Origin: an uncultured Clostridia bacterium
GTDB taxonomy: Bacteria > Bacillota > Clostridia > UBA1381
DNA: 64,000 nucleotides
Reading direction: 5' to 3'
NCBI GenBank assembly: GCA_934462715.1
Contig: CAKSIJ010000004.1
Location: 1 to 64,000 of the forward strand
Shown here: one piece after another, positions 32,011 to 40,957 of the stretch
Layout: the number at the start of each line of letters is the position of its first letter
Numbering within the stretch: position 1 is the stretch's first letter
Notes under the pieces: model-generated
The model's database searches: none
Seen by the model: only the letters and a program-made list of their open reading frames with translations
What the model was told of the DNA's origin: nothing
Program-made: the position numbers and the translations under genes

Positions 32011-32895
32011 ATGAACTGGGTAACACAAAATTTGCCTTTTATTCTTGCCGGTATATCGGTTGGCGGTCAGTATGCACTGATTGCGATCGGCTATACTATG
32101 GTATACGGAATATTAAAGCTTATAAACTTCGCACACGGCGATATATTTATGGTGGCAGGTCTTATAATGGTCTATGCAACAACCGCCATGCCAATGTATA
32201 TATCAATACCGCTTGTGCTGATAGCTACGGTTTTATTGGGCGTTTTAATAGAACAGGTGGCATATAAGCCGCTAAGACAAGCTCCGAGAATGTCGATAAT
32301 GATTTCGGCAATCGGTGTGAGCTATTTATTGCAGAACCTTGCGTTGTACATAACGGGAGGACTTAATCAAAACTATCCGAAAATACCGTGGATAAGCGAT
32401 ACTATAATGATTATGGGAGCTACGACAAAGCGAGTTACGGTTATAACGCCGATTCTGACAATTGCTCTTGTAATTCTGCTTGTACTCTTTATCAAGCGTA
32501 CAAAAATAGGTATGGCAATGAGAGCAACCTCGGTTGATTTTGAAACCGCACAGCTTATGGGAATAAAGATTAATTCGGTAATCAGCATGACCTTTGTTAT
32601 AGGATCGTTGCTTGCGGCTGTCGGAAGTCTTTTGTATTTTACAAATTACACCGGCGTTGTGCCGACTTCGGGAGCTATGCCGGGCTTGAAAGCATTCGTT
32701 GCGGCGGTGTTCGGAGGAATAGGCTCTATTCCGGGAGCGGTTATCGGTGCGTTTATCATAGGAATATGCGAAAATATCATCAAGGGTCTTGGCTGGACAA
32801 CCTTCTCCGACGCATTTACCTTTGCTCTTTTGATAGTAATTCTTATCGCAAAACCGACAGGCTTGTTCGGCGAAGCGGCTAAGGATAAGATATGA
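32011..32895 (+). CDS. livH: Branched-chain amino acid ABC transporter permease
   Basis: A 294-residue permease with about eight membrane segments. Family features: ILAGISVGGQYALIAIGYTMVYGILKLINFAHGDIFMVAG at the N-terminus, RATSVDFETAQLMGIKIN (the cytoplasmic coupling loop) and GLKAFVAAVFGGIGSIPGAVIGAFIIG. The start at 32011 gives MNWVTQNLPF; a short upstream in-frame extension overlaps the leader. Confidence 0.93.
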   Translation: MNWVTQNLPFILAGISVGGQYALIAIGYTMVYGILKLINFAHGDIFMVAGLIMVYATTAMPMYISIPLVLIATVLLGVLIEQVAYKPLRQAPRMSIMISAIGVSYLLQNLALYITGGLNQNYPKIPWISDTIMIMGATTKRVTVITPILTIALVILLVLFIKRTKIGMAMRATSVDFETAQLMGIKINSVISMTFVIGSLLAAVGSLLYFTNYTGVVPTSGAMPGLKAFVAAVFGGIGSIPGAVIGAFIIGICENIIKGLGWTTFSDAFTFALLIVILIAKPTGLFGEAAKDKI

Positions 32896-32908
32896 TGGGG
32901 GTGCGGGT

Positions 32909-33976
32909 ATGAAAAAGAACAATAATAAATTGTCGGTTATAATATCGGCAGTGCTTATACTTCTGCTTTTGGGCGGAATATATCTGCTCGAAAACATAAT
33001 GCCGCATACGGCTATGATTTTCACCGTTTTGAAAAAAGGTGCGATTTATGCGCTTGTTGCGGTATCTCTCAATCTTCTTAACGGCTTTACGGGATTGTTT
33101 TCTCTGGGACAGGCAGGCTTTATGCTTATCGGAGCGTATACCTACGCGATTCTGACAATTCCGACCGAAGCAAGAGCAAGCGTATACCAGTATTTTGACG
33201 GCGGCATAATCCAATTTGCGGTAAATCCGATTGTCGGAATAGTTGTTGCAGGTGTGATAACGGCTGCCGTTGCTTATCTGATCGGACTGCCGGTTCTGAA
33301 ATTCAAAAGCGATTACCTTGCTATCGCAACTCTCGGCTTTGCGGAGATTATAAGAGCAATATTCCAGTGGGATAAAATGGGACCGATAACAAACGGTTCA
33401 AACCTTTTGAGAAAGTTCCCCGGCTTTGATTCGACTCTTTTCCCGTTTATTGTGTCGGGAATATGCATAGCGATAATAGTTATGATAATCAATTCAACCT
33501 ACGGCAGAGCGTTTAAGGCGATACGCGATGATGAAATTGCCGCCGAAGCCATGGGTATAAATCTTGCAGCTCACAAGCAGATGGCATTTTGCATAAGCTC
33601 GTTCTTTGCCGGAATTTCCGGTGCGCTTCTTGCAATGTTCCAGACAACCGTACAGGCACAGGCTTTCAAATCGGCAATGACCTATGAAATTCTTCTTATC
33701 GTCGTTATCGGTGGTATCGGTTCGGTTACCGGAAGCTGCATAAGCGCATTTCTGTTTATTGCGTGCAACGAATGGTGGCTCAGATTCCTCGATGTTGAAA
33801 GAGCCGGAGTACCGCTTTTGAGATCGGGCTTCAGAAAGGTTGTATTTTCCGTAATCATCATGATTATCGTGCTGTTCTTCAGAAACGGTATCATGGGAAC
33901 AAAGGAATTTTCTGTAAGCGGAATAATCAATGCCATACAAAAGCGAAAAAAGAAAAAGAATGAGGTGATCAAATGA
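32909..33976 (+). CDS. livM: Branched-chain amino acid ABC transporter permease
   Basis: A 355-residue permease of the LivM type. It shows LNLLNGFTGLFSLGQAGFMLIGAYTYA, GLPVLKFKSDYLAIATLGFAEIIR, RAFKAIRDDEIAAEAMGINLAAHKQ (EAA-like loop contacting the ATPase) and TYEILLIVVIGGIGSVTGS. The C-terminus is Lys-rich (KRKKKKNEVIK). The gene starts 13 bp after livH behind GGGGGTGCGGG and overlaps livG by ATGA. Confidence 0.94.
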   Translation: MKKNNNKLSVIISAVLILLLLGGIYLLENIMPHTAMIFTVLKKGAIYALVAVSLNLLNGFTGLFSLGQAGFMLIGAYTYAILTIPTEARASVYQYFDGGIIQFAVNPIVGIVVAGVITAAVAYLIGLPVLKFKSDYLAIATLGFAEIIRAIFQWDKMGPITNGSNLLRKFPGFDSTLFPFIVSGICIAIIVMIINSTYGRAFKAIRDDEIAAEAMGINLAAHKQMAFCISSFFAGISGALLAMFQTTVQAQAFKSAMTYEILLIVVIGGIGSVTGSCISAFLFIACNEWWLRFLDVERAGVPLLRSGFRKVVFSVIIMIIVLFFRNGIMGTKEFSVSGIINAIQKRKKKKNEVIK

Positions 33977-34815
33977 GCGGCTGTGTTTTGAAAATGAAAG
34001 ATATAACTATGCAGTTCGGCGGAGTGGTTGCCGTAAACAATCTTTCGCTTGAAGTCAACGAAGGCGAAATCGTGTCGCTCATAGGTCCTAACGGCGCAGG
34101 AAAGACTACCGTATTCAACGTTATTACCGGTGTATACGAAGCGACAAACGGCGTTATTGAATTTGAAGATAAGGTTATGCTTGAGAACTATCCGCGCAGA
34201 AAGATGAAAAAGCTTTATGCCGGTGAAAACAGGGGAGTATACAAAAGACGTATAGTAAAAACTCCCGATAAGATCACGAAGCACGGAATTGCAAGAACAT
34301 TCCAGAATATAAGACTGTTTAAATCCATGACAGTTTTTGATAACGTTCTTGTCGCAAAGCATATGAACAGAAAAGGCAATCTGTTCACCGCAACATTTAA
34401 GCTGAATTATAAAGAGGAAGCTAAAATGCGTGAGGAAACAATGGATTTATTAAAGCTTGTCGGACTTGACGATGTTGCACACGAGCTTGCGACGAATCTT
34501 CCTTACGGAAAACAAAGACGTCTGGAAATTGCAAGAGCGCTTGCAACGCAGCCGAAGCTTCTGCTTCTCGACGAGCCTGCCGCCGGAATGAATCCGCAGG
34601 AAACAGACGAGCTTACCGCTTTTATCCATGATATAAGAGATAAGTTCGGCATAACAATTCTGCTGATAGAGCATCACATGAATCTGGTTATGGATATTTC
34701 CGACAGAATCTACGTTGTTGATTTCGGAAAGCTCATTGCAGAGGGAACACCTGAAGTAATACAGGCGGATCAAAAGGTTATAGACGCATATCTGGGGGTG
34801 GTTGAAGATGAGTAA
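33973..34815 (+). CDS. livG: Branched-chain amino acid ABC transporter ATP-binding protein
   Basis: A 280-residue ATPase. Walker A is GPNGAGKTTVFNVI near residue 36, the Q loop lies in the ITKHGIARTFQNIRLF segment, the signature is LPYGKQRRLEIARALA and Walker B is LLLLDEPAAGMNP. An insert between Walker A and the Q loop (residues about 65-95, ENYPRRKMKKLYAGENRGVYKRR region) is longer than in typical LivG. It overlaps livM by 4 bp and livF by 8 bp. Confidence 0.94.
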   Translation: MSGCVLKMKDITMQFGGVVAVNNLSLEVNEGEIVSLIGPNGAGKTTVFNVITGVYEATNGVIEFEDKVMLENYPRRKMKKLYAGENRGVYKRRIVKTPDKITKHGIARTFQNIRLFKSMTVFDNVLVAKHMNRKGNLFTATFKLNYKEEAKMREETMDLLKLVGLDDVAHELATNLPYGKQRRLEIARALATQPKLLLLDEPAAGMNPQETDELTAFIHDIRDKFGITILLIEHHMNLVMDISDRIYVVDFGKLIAEGTPEVIQADQKVIDAYLGVVEDE

Positions 34816-35524
34816 TATTCTGGAAATAAAAAATATGTCGGTATCCTACGGCGGAATCGAAGCCGTAAAAAACATCTCCCTTGATGTTCCGCAGGGCGAA
34901 ATAGTAACGCTTATCGGAGCAAACGGCGCAGGAAAAAGCACAACCTTAAAAACGATTGCCGGTGTGGTTAAGCCGAAAAACGCTTCAATTAAATTTGAGG
35001 GAAACGAGATTTGCGGCAAAACTCCCGACTATATCGTGAAGCAGGGCGTAACGCTTGTTCCGGAGGGAAGAAGAGTATTTCCGAACCTTACCGTAAAGGA
35101 AAATCTCAGAATGGGAGCATATCTGAGAAAGGATCGCCTTGATGATGATTTTGAGTATGTGTACAAGCTTTTCCCCAGACTTAAAGAGCGTGAATGGCAG
35201 TATGCCGGAACACTCTCGGGCGGTGAACAGCAAATGCTTGCAGTCGGCAGAGCCTTGATGAGCAGACCTAAGCTTATCATGATGGACGAGCCGTCGCTCG
35301 GTCTTGCACCGTTGGTTGTAAAAAGTATCTTCGATATTATCAAAACAATCAATGAAAAGGGTATCACCGTATTGCTTATAGAGCAAAACGCAAACATGGC
35401 ATTGCAGGTGGCTCACACCGCATATGTCCTTGAAACCGGTGAAATTACCATGACGGGAACGGGTAAGGAGCTTCTTGCCGATGAAAGAGTTAAAGAGGCT
35501 TACCTCGGTAAAAACAGAAAATAA
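34808..35524 (+). CDS. livF: Branched-chain amino acid ABC transporter ATP-binding protein
   Basis: A 238-residue ATPase. Walker A is GANGAGKSTTLKTIAG, the Q-loop region is VKQGVTLVPEGRRVFPNLTV (LivF hallmark), the signature is LSGGEQQMLAVGRALM and Walker B is LIMMDEPSLGLAPLVV. The ATG at 34808 lies inside livG and has GGGGGTGG before it; a TTG two codons earlier is less likely. It ends the transporter operon proper; a secreted protein gene follows after 68 bp. Confidence 0.95.
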   Translation: MSNILEIKNMSVSYGGIEAVKNISLDVPQGEIVTLIGANGAGKSTTLKTIAGVVKPKNASIKFEGNEICGKTPDYIVKQGVTLVPEGRRVFPNLTVKENLRMGAYLRKDRLDDDFEYVYKLFPRLKEREWQYAGTLSGGEQQMLAVGRALMSRPKLIMMDEPSLGLAPLVVKSIFDIIKTINEKGITVLLIEQNANMALQVAHTAYVLETGEITMTGTGKELLADERVKEAYLGKNRK

Positions 35525-35592
35525 ACGTAAGATAATGATGAGTTGTGCCGCCGTTTTGTGCGGCATTACTTTTAAAAAGAAAGGGGATATAT

Positions 35593-36537
35593 ATGATTAA
35601 AAAGGTTTTTGCGGTTTTTGCAATGATTTTTACACTTGCAATCGGTTGTAATGCCGGGGTGAGCGCCGACAGCGTTATCGGGGATTTGTACAGAACAGAC
35701 ACGATAGCATATATCGACACAAATCCGATACCGGCGTACAGCTACAATAATAAACCATATGTGGTGGCAGAGGATCTGGAGGGCTACGGCTTTGATATAA
35801 AATGGAATCAGTCGGAGCAGACGCTGTACTTAAATTACAATATGTATAAAGAATATTTTCCGTATGATAATGTTGAATATTATTATGTCAAAACTAAGGT
35901 GGGATATGTTTATGACAGCGGTGTGACTGTCAAGCTTGACGGACAGACAATTACGTCATACAGTCTTGACGGAAGAATGTTGATAAGCCTTGACGAGCTT
36001 TGGAGATACGGTAAAGTTAACTGGTACGATGAATCAAGAACCATAAGCGTTACGACGAGAAATTTTATGGATAAAAACCTGGATTGGGAAACACTGCTGC
36101 CTGCTTATTTTATGCATGAAAGGCTTTATTACTGCTTGGTGAATATATGGGACGCCTATGATGTTCTAGATGTGTTTGATTACACTTCTAAAGTATCGTC
36201 TGACAATGATTTTTCAAAACAGATAGACCACGCATTTGACACTGCCGATAGGTGTCTGAACTATATTTCAAACGATAAGTATCTGTACGAAAGAGGAAAT
36301 CTGTATCACATGGCATATAATGTTAAGAAATATGCCGAGGTTTACAAGGAAATTGCAAAATATATCAACGGCAAAACACCGAAAGAGATATACAACGGAA
36401 CATGGATTTATACTCTTTACGACAGCAGCGTCGGATATTATAACGAAGCTGTAAGAAGATCGGATATAATGTTTGATACTATTTATAAATATATAGACGG
36501 TGATATAATTCCCGAGGTGAAATTCTGGTCATATTAA
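35593..36537 (+). CDS. Secreted protein with copper-amine-oxidase-N-like stalk, function unknown
   Basis: A 314-residue exported protein. Signal peptide KKVFAVFAMIFTLAIGCNAGVSA. Residues about 25-165 form a stalk-type domain in two units: SYNNKPYVVAEDLEGYGFDIKWNQSEQTLYLNY and SLDGRMLISLDELWRYGKVNWYDESRTISVTTR. The rest is helical (YKEIAKYINGKTPKEIY, GYYNEAVRRSDIMFDTIYKYIDG) and unrecognised. AAAGGGGATATAT precedes the ATG at 35593; the ORF extends upstream without a leader. It lies between livF and asnS, and may be a passive member of the liv transcript. Confidence 0.7.
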   Translation: MIKKVFAVFAMIFTLAIGCNAGVSADSVIGDLYRTDTIAYIDTNPIPAYSYNNKPYVVAEDLEGYGFDIKWNQSEQTLYLNYNMYKEYFPYDNVEYYYVKTKVGYVYDSGVTVKLDGQTITSYSLDGRMLISLDELWRYGKVNWYDESRTISVTTRNFMDKNLDWETLLPAYFMHERLYYCLVNIWDAYDVLDVFDYTSKVSSDNDFSKQIDHAFDTADRCLNYISNDKYLYERGNLYHMAYNVKKYAEVYKEIAKYINGKTPKEIYNGTWIYTLYDSSVGYYNEAVRRSDIMFDTIYKYIDGDIIPEVKFWSY

Positions 36538-36588
36538 TCGTATCGGTAAAATATTTGTTTCAAAACTGTGCCAAACACCGGTAACGGC

Positions 36589-36617
36589 TTGACAACTAAA
36601 GCAAAATGTGGTATATT
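36589..36617 (+). promoter_or_regulatory. Sigma-A promoter of asnS
   Basis: TTGACA (36589-36594), a 17-bp spacer and TATATT (36612-36617). A leader of about 70 nt follows; I see no T-box specifier or antiterminator in it. Confidence 0.75.
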
Positions 36618-36692
36618 AATATCGCAAGGGCTTCTGCTTGCCTGCGGCAGAGCATATAAACAATCAGCAGGAGGAAAGGCAAGAATAGGCAA

Positions 36693-38087
36693 ATGAAAAG
36701 AGAATTGGTAAAAGGAATATACGAAAACCTTGAAGCCTATGACGGTAAAACCGTTATTCTGGGCGGATGGGCAAGAAGCATACGCGACAGCAAAGCATTC
36801 GGATTTATCGATCTTAATGACGGAAGCTGTTTTAAATCGGCACAAGTAGTATTTGAAAGAGATAAAATAGAAAATTATGATGAGATTGCAAAGCAGAATG
36901 TGGGAGCGTCTTTGGTAGTTGAGGGAACTGTTGCGGCTACTCCCGAGATGAAGCAGCCTTTTGAAATCAAGGCGGTTAAAATAACGGTTGAGGGAACATC
37001 AACTCCCGATTATCCGCTTCAGAAGAAAAGGCATACTCTCGAATATTTAAGAGAACAGGCATATTTAAGACCGAGAACAAATCTGTTCTCTGCTGTTTTC
37101 AGAGTAAGAAGCGAAGCGGCTTTTGCTATTCATCAGTTCTTTAATGAAAGAGGCTTTGTTTACGTTCATACTCCGCTTATTACTGCCTCCGACTGCGAGG
37201 GTGCGGGAGAAATGTTCAGGGTAACAACTCTTGATCCGGACAACATTCCGAGAAACGAAAACGGTGCGGTTGACTGGTCACAGGACTTTTTCGGAAAGAG
37301 TACAAACCTTACGGTATCGGGTCAGCTTGAAGCGGAAACCTTTGCGTTGGCATTCGGAAACGTTTATACTTTCGGACCGACTTTCCGTGCGGAAAATTCA
37401 AACACGGCACGTCATGCCGCTGAATTTTGGATGATTGAGCCGGAAATTGCATTTGCCGATCTCAACGATGATATGCAGCTTGCATGGGACATGATTAAGG
37501 CTATTATTAATCACGTTCTGAAAAACTGCCGCCAGGAGCTTGAATTTTTCAACAGCTTTGTTGACAAGGGTCTTATAGAAAGACTTGAAAAGCTTGCGGT
37601 GAGCGACTATCAAAAGGTTACTTATACCGAAGCAATAGAGCTTTTGCAAAAGAGCGGTGAGAAATTCAACTTCCCGGTTGAATGGGGCTGTGATTTGCAG
37701 ACAGAGCATGAAAGATACCTTACAGAAAAAATCTACAACAAGCCTGTTTTTGTAATAGATTATCCTAAGGAAATCAAGGCTTTCTATATGCGTCTTAACG
37801 ATGATAACAAAACCGTTGCCGCTATGGATCTGCTTGTTCCGGGCGTGGGCGAAATCATCGGCGGAAGCCAGAGAGAGGAAAGACTTGACGTTCTTCTTGC
37901 AAGAATGGAGGAACTTGGGTTCAAGGAAGAGGATTACGACTGGTATCTTAAACTCAGAAAGTACGGCGGCACAAAGCATGCGGGCTACGGTCTTGGATTT
38001 GAGAGAATCATCATGTATTTAACGGGAGTTGCAAACATCAGAGATGTTATTCCTTATCCGAGAACTGTAGGTAATGCTCAGTATTAA
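36693..38087 (+). CDS. asnS: Asparaginyl-tRNA synthetase
   Basis: A 464-residue class IIb synthetase. An N-terminal OB-fold anticodon-binding domain (VILGGWARSIRDSKAFGFIDLNDGS) leads to the catalytic core: motif 1 in HQFFNERGFVYVHTPLIT, motif 2 in FGPTFRAENSNTARHAAEFWMIEPEIAF and motif 3 in YGLGFERIIMYLTG. GEIIGGSQREERLDVL is AsnRS/AspRS typical, and the AspRS-specific insertion is absent. CAGGAGGAAAGG lies upstream of the ATG. Confidence 0.97.
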   Translation: MKRELVKGIYENLEAYDGKTVILGGWARSIRDSKAFGFIDLNDGSCFKSAQVVFERDKIENYDEIAKQNVGASLVVEGTVAATPEMKQPFEIKAVKITVEGTSTPDYPLQKKRHTLEYLREQAYLRPRTNLFSAVFRVRSEAAFAIHQFFNERGFVYVHTPLITASDCEGAGEMFRVTTLDPDNIPRNENGAVDWSQDFFGKSTNLTVSGQLEAETFALAFGNVYTFGPTFRAENSNTARHAAEFWMIEPEIAFADLNDDMQLAWDMIKAIINHVLKNCRQELEFFNSFVDKGLIERLEKLAVSDYQKVTYTEAIELLQKSGEKFNFPVEWGCDLQTEHERYLTEKIYNKPVFVIDYPKEIKAFYMRLNDDNKTVAAMDLLVPGVGEIIGGSQREERLDVLLARMEELGFKEEDYDWYLKLRKYGGTKHAGYGLGFERIIMYLTGVANIRDVIPYPRTVGNAQY

Positions 38088-38149
38088 AATCGGGATTTCA
38101 AAAATGTTGCACAAAGATTAATGTCAACACAAAATAAATTAGCCAAAAG

Positions 38150-38185
38150 CGCAGGCAAAAACTTATTTTTGCTTGCGTTTTTTTT
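38150..38185 (+). terminator. Terminator of asnS
   Basis: CGCAGGCAAAAA pairs with TTTTTGCTTGCG (one mismatch, 4-nt loop), then TTTTTTTT. Confidence 0.85.
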
Positions 38186-38201
38186 GATTTTGGGGTATAA
38201 T
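38173..38201 (+). promoter_or_regulatory. polA promoter overlapping the asnS terminator
   Basis: TTGCGT (38173-38178), a 17-bp spacer and TATAAT (38196-38201). The -35 lies in the right arm of the asnS terminator. Confidence 0.6.
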
Positions 38202-38280
38202 ATAAGAATAAGAAAACTGATAAAACAATCTTATTAAGACTATGGAATAACATTTGACAAAAGGATTGATAAAAACCAAA

Positions 38281-40938
38281 ATGAAAAAATTGCTGATAAT
38301 AGATTCAAACAGTATAATAAACAGAGCGTTTTACGGCGTAAGATATTTGTCTGCAAAGGACGGAACACCGACCAATGCAATTTATGGATTTTTAAATACC
38401 TTGTTTAAGCTTATAGAGGAAGTAAAGCCGGATTATCTTTGCACCGCATACGATCTGAAAGCACCGACCTTTCGTCACAAGCTTTATGACGGCTACAAGG
38501 CACAGAGAAAGCCTATGCCGGAGGATTTGAAAAAGCAGATGCCGATTTCAAAGGAAATATTGTCGGCAATGGGAATAAAGCATTACGAGCTTGAGGGTTA
38601 TGAAGCCGACGATATAATCGGAACGGTATCCAGAATATGCGATGAAAACGGAACGGTTTGCTACATAGCAACCGGAGATAAGGACGATTTGCAGCTTGCA
38701 ACCGACAAAACACAGGTTATACTGACCGTTACAAGAAACGGTGTAAACGAAACAACCTATTATGACGACAAGGCGGTAAAAGAGCGTTACCATGTCACGC
38801 CGACAGAGTTTATTGATATTAAAGCGTTAATGGGTGATCCGTCGGATAATATTCCGGGAGTGCCGGGAGTCGGCGAAAAGACGGCTATGTCTTTAATAGA
38901 GAAATACAAGTCGATTGAATATATCTATGAACATCTTGACGAAATCGGATTAAAGGGTGCAATGCTCAAAAAGGTGACGGAGGGTAAGGACTCGGCATTT
39001 ATGAGCAAAACCCTTGCAACAATTGACAGAAATGTTCCAATAGACTTTGATATTGAGGAATGTCGATTCGGCGGAACACTTTCCGATTGCGCAACGGGCG
39101 AGGTACATTCGATACTTGCAAGACTTAATCTGAACAGCATAATAAAAAGACTGGATTTTGCTCCGGAGGAAGCGAAAAAGACAGAAACGGAAAACATTTT
39201 TGACGGAGCGGTGATTAAGGAAATTACTGCACCGGAGCAGCTTGCGGAGTTTGCAAAAAACGTTAAGGACGAGCTTTCATTTTCGTTTGATTTTGACGGC
39301 GACAGGCTCAGTACGGTCGGGCTTGCCAATGGGAATAATGCGGTCGGAATAGATATGTATTCTGTTGATGAGCAAAAGGTTACAAAGGAACTGGCGGAGC
39401 TTTTTTCTAAAAAGGACATAAAGCTTTATGGCTGCGGAGTGAAAGAGGATATTGTAAAGCTTCATGAAAAAATTAATTTTGAAAATTTAAAATATGACGT
39501 GGAAATAGCAGAATATCTTATAAATCCGGCAAAGTCCGATTATGCGATAGCTTCGCTGATTTTTGGATATTTCGGAATTGAGCTTGCAAAGGAGCAAAGC
39601 AAGCAGGTGTCCATGTTTGACGATTCGACGGATTACGAAATGGCGGCAAAAAGAGCGCTTGCGATAAAACCGCTTATGAAAAAAACAAGTGAAATACTTG
39701 AAAAAAACGGTCAGCTTAAATTGTATTACGATATAGAGCTTCCGCTGGTGGGAGTGCTTGCGGATATGCAGATTTACGGAATACGCATTGATAGAAAACA
39801 GCTTAATGAATTTTCCGAAATGCTTGACGGAAGAATAAACGAGCTTGTAAATGAAATATACAGACTGGCGGGTGAAGAATTTAACATAAATTCTCCAAAA
39901 CAGCTTGGCGTTATATTGTTTGAAAAACTGGGACTGACCGCAGTCAAAAAAACAAAGACAGGTTATTCAACAAATGCAGATGTTCTTGAAAAGCTGAAAG
40001 GAAAACACCCCATAATCGAAGAAATAATGGAATACCGTCAGCTTGCAAAGCTGAAAAGCACCTATTGTGACGGATTATCGGCAGTGATAAATTCAAAAAC
40101 GGGCAGAATACACTCACAGTTCAAGCAAACCGTGACGGTGACCGGAAGAATCAGTTCAACAGAGCCGAATATGCAGAATATTCCGGTGAGGACTTCTCTC
40201 GGCAGAGAACTCAGAAAAATGTTCATTGCCGAAAATGAAGACTATGTTCTTGTTGACGCAGATTACAGCCAGATTGAGCTTCGTGTTCTTGCGCATATAG
40301 CGGACGATAAAACAATGATAAAGGCTTTCTGCAATAATGAAGATATTCATGCGGTAACTGCTTCACAGGTACTCGGAATACCTCTTTCGGAGGTTACGGC
40401 AGAGCAGAGAAGCAGTGCAAAGGCGGTCAATTTCGGTATAGTTTACGGAATCGGAGAATACAGTCTTGCGCAGGATTTAAAGATTCCGGTAAAAGCCGCA
40501 AAAGCATATATAAACGGTTATCTTGAAAAGTATTCGGGCGTCCGTGAATATATGACAAGGATAAAGCAGGAGGCGGAGCATGACGGGTTTGTTAAAACGA
40601 TGATGAACAGGATAAGATATATACCCGAGCTGAAATCGACAAACCACAATGTTCACGCTTTCGGAGAAAGAGTGGCGCTCAACACGCCGATACAGGGAAC
40701 AGCCGCAGATATCATCAAGGCGGCAATGGTAAATGTTCACAGACGGCTGAAAGAGGAAAAAATGAAATCAAGGCTTATTTTGCAGGTGCATGACGAGCTG
40801 ATTATCGAATCGCCGAAAGCGGAGGTTGAAAAGGCCTCGCAGATATTAAAAGAGGAAATGGAAAACGTGATCGTATTAAGCGTTCCGTTAAGAGCCGATG
40901 TGGGCAGCGGATACAGCTGGTATTCGGCTAAGGGCTGA
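38281..40938 (+). CDS. polA: DNA polymerase I
   Basis: An 885-residue family A polymerase. Residues 1-290 are the 5' nuclease (LIIDSNSIINRAFYGVRYL, LEGYEADDIIGTVS, KALMGDPSDNIPGVPGVGEKTA). Residues about 310-480 correspond to the 3'-5' exonuclease domain but the acidic motifs are degenerate: motif I reads SFSFDFDGDRLST instead of DxE, so proofreading is probably lost, as in several Firmicutes. The polymerase domain has motif A VDADYSQIELRVLAHI, motif B RSSAKAVNFGIVYGIGEYSL and motif C QVHDELIIE. The ATG at 38281 is chosen over an upstream TTG; AAAGGA is 15 nt away, a rather long spacing. Confidence 0.96.
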   Translation: MKKLLIIDSNSIINRAFYGVRYLSAKDGTPTNAIYGFLNTLFKLIEEVKPDYLCTAYDLKAPTFRHKLYDGYKAQRKPMPEDLKKQMPISKEILSAMGIKHYELEGYEADDIIGTVSRICDENGTVCYIATGDKDDLQLATDKTQVILTVTRNGVNETTYYDDKAVKERYHVTPTEFIDIKALMGDPSDNIPGVPGVGEKTAMSLIEKYKSIEYIYEHLDEIGLKGAMLKKVTEGKDSAFMSKTLATIDRNVPIDFDIEECRFGGTLSDCATGEVHSILARLNLNSIIKRLDFAPEEAKKTETENIFDGAVIKEITAPEQLAEFAKNVKDELSFSFDFDGDRLSTVGLANGNNAVGIDMYSVDEQKVTKELAELFSKKDIKLYGCGVKEDIVKLHEKINFENLKYDVEIAEYLINPAKSDYAIASLIFGYFGIELAKEQSKQVSMFDDSTDYEMAAKRALAIKPLMKKTSEILEKNGQLKLYYDIELPLVGVLADMQIYGIRIDRKQLNEFSEMLDGRINELVNEIYRLAGEEFNINSPKQLGVILFEKLGLTAVKKTKTGYSTNADVLEKLKGKHPIIEEIMEYRQLAKLKSTYCDGLSAVINSKTGRIHSQFKQTVTVTGRISSTEPNMQNIPVRTSLGRELRKMFIAENEDYVLVDADYSQIELRVLAHIADDKTMIKAFCNNEDIHAVTASQVLGIPLSEVTAEQRSSAKAVNFGIVYGIGEYSLAQDLKIPVKAAKAYINGYLEKYSGVREYMTRIKQEAEHDGFVKTMMNRIRYIPELKSTNHNVHAFGERVALNTPIQGTAADIIKAAMVNVHRRLKEEKMKSRLILQVHDELIIESPKAEVEKASQILKEEMENVIVLSVPLRADVGSGYSWYSAKG

Positions 40939-40957
40939 GAATCCGAGAAGAAACAGT

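Noticed and set aside
36618..36692. T-box in the asnS leader
   Set aside because: Leader is too short, with no specifier stem, T-box sequence or antiterminator.
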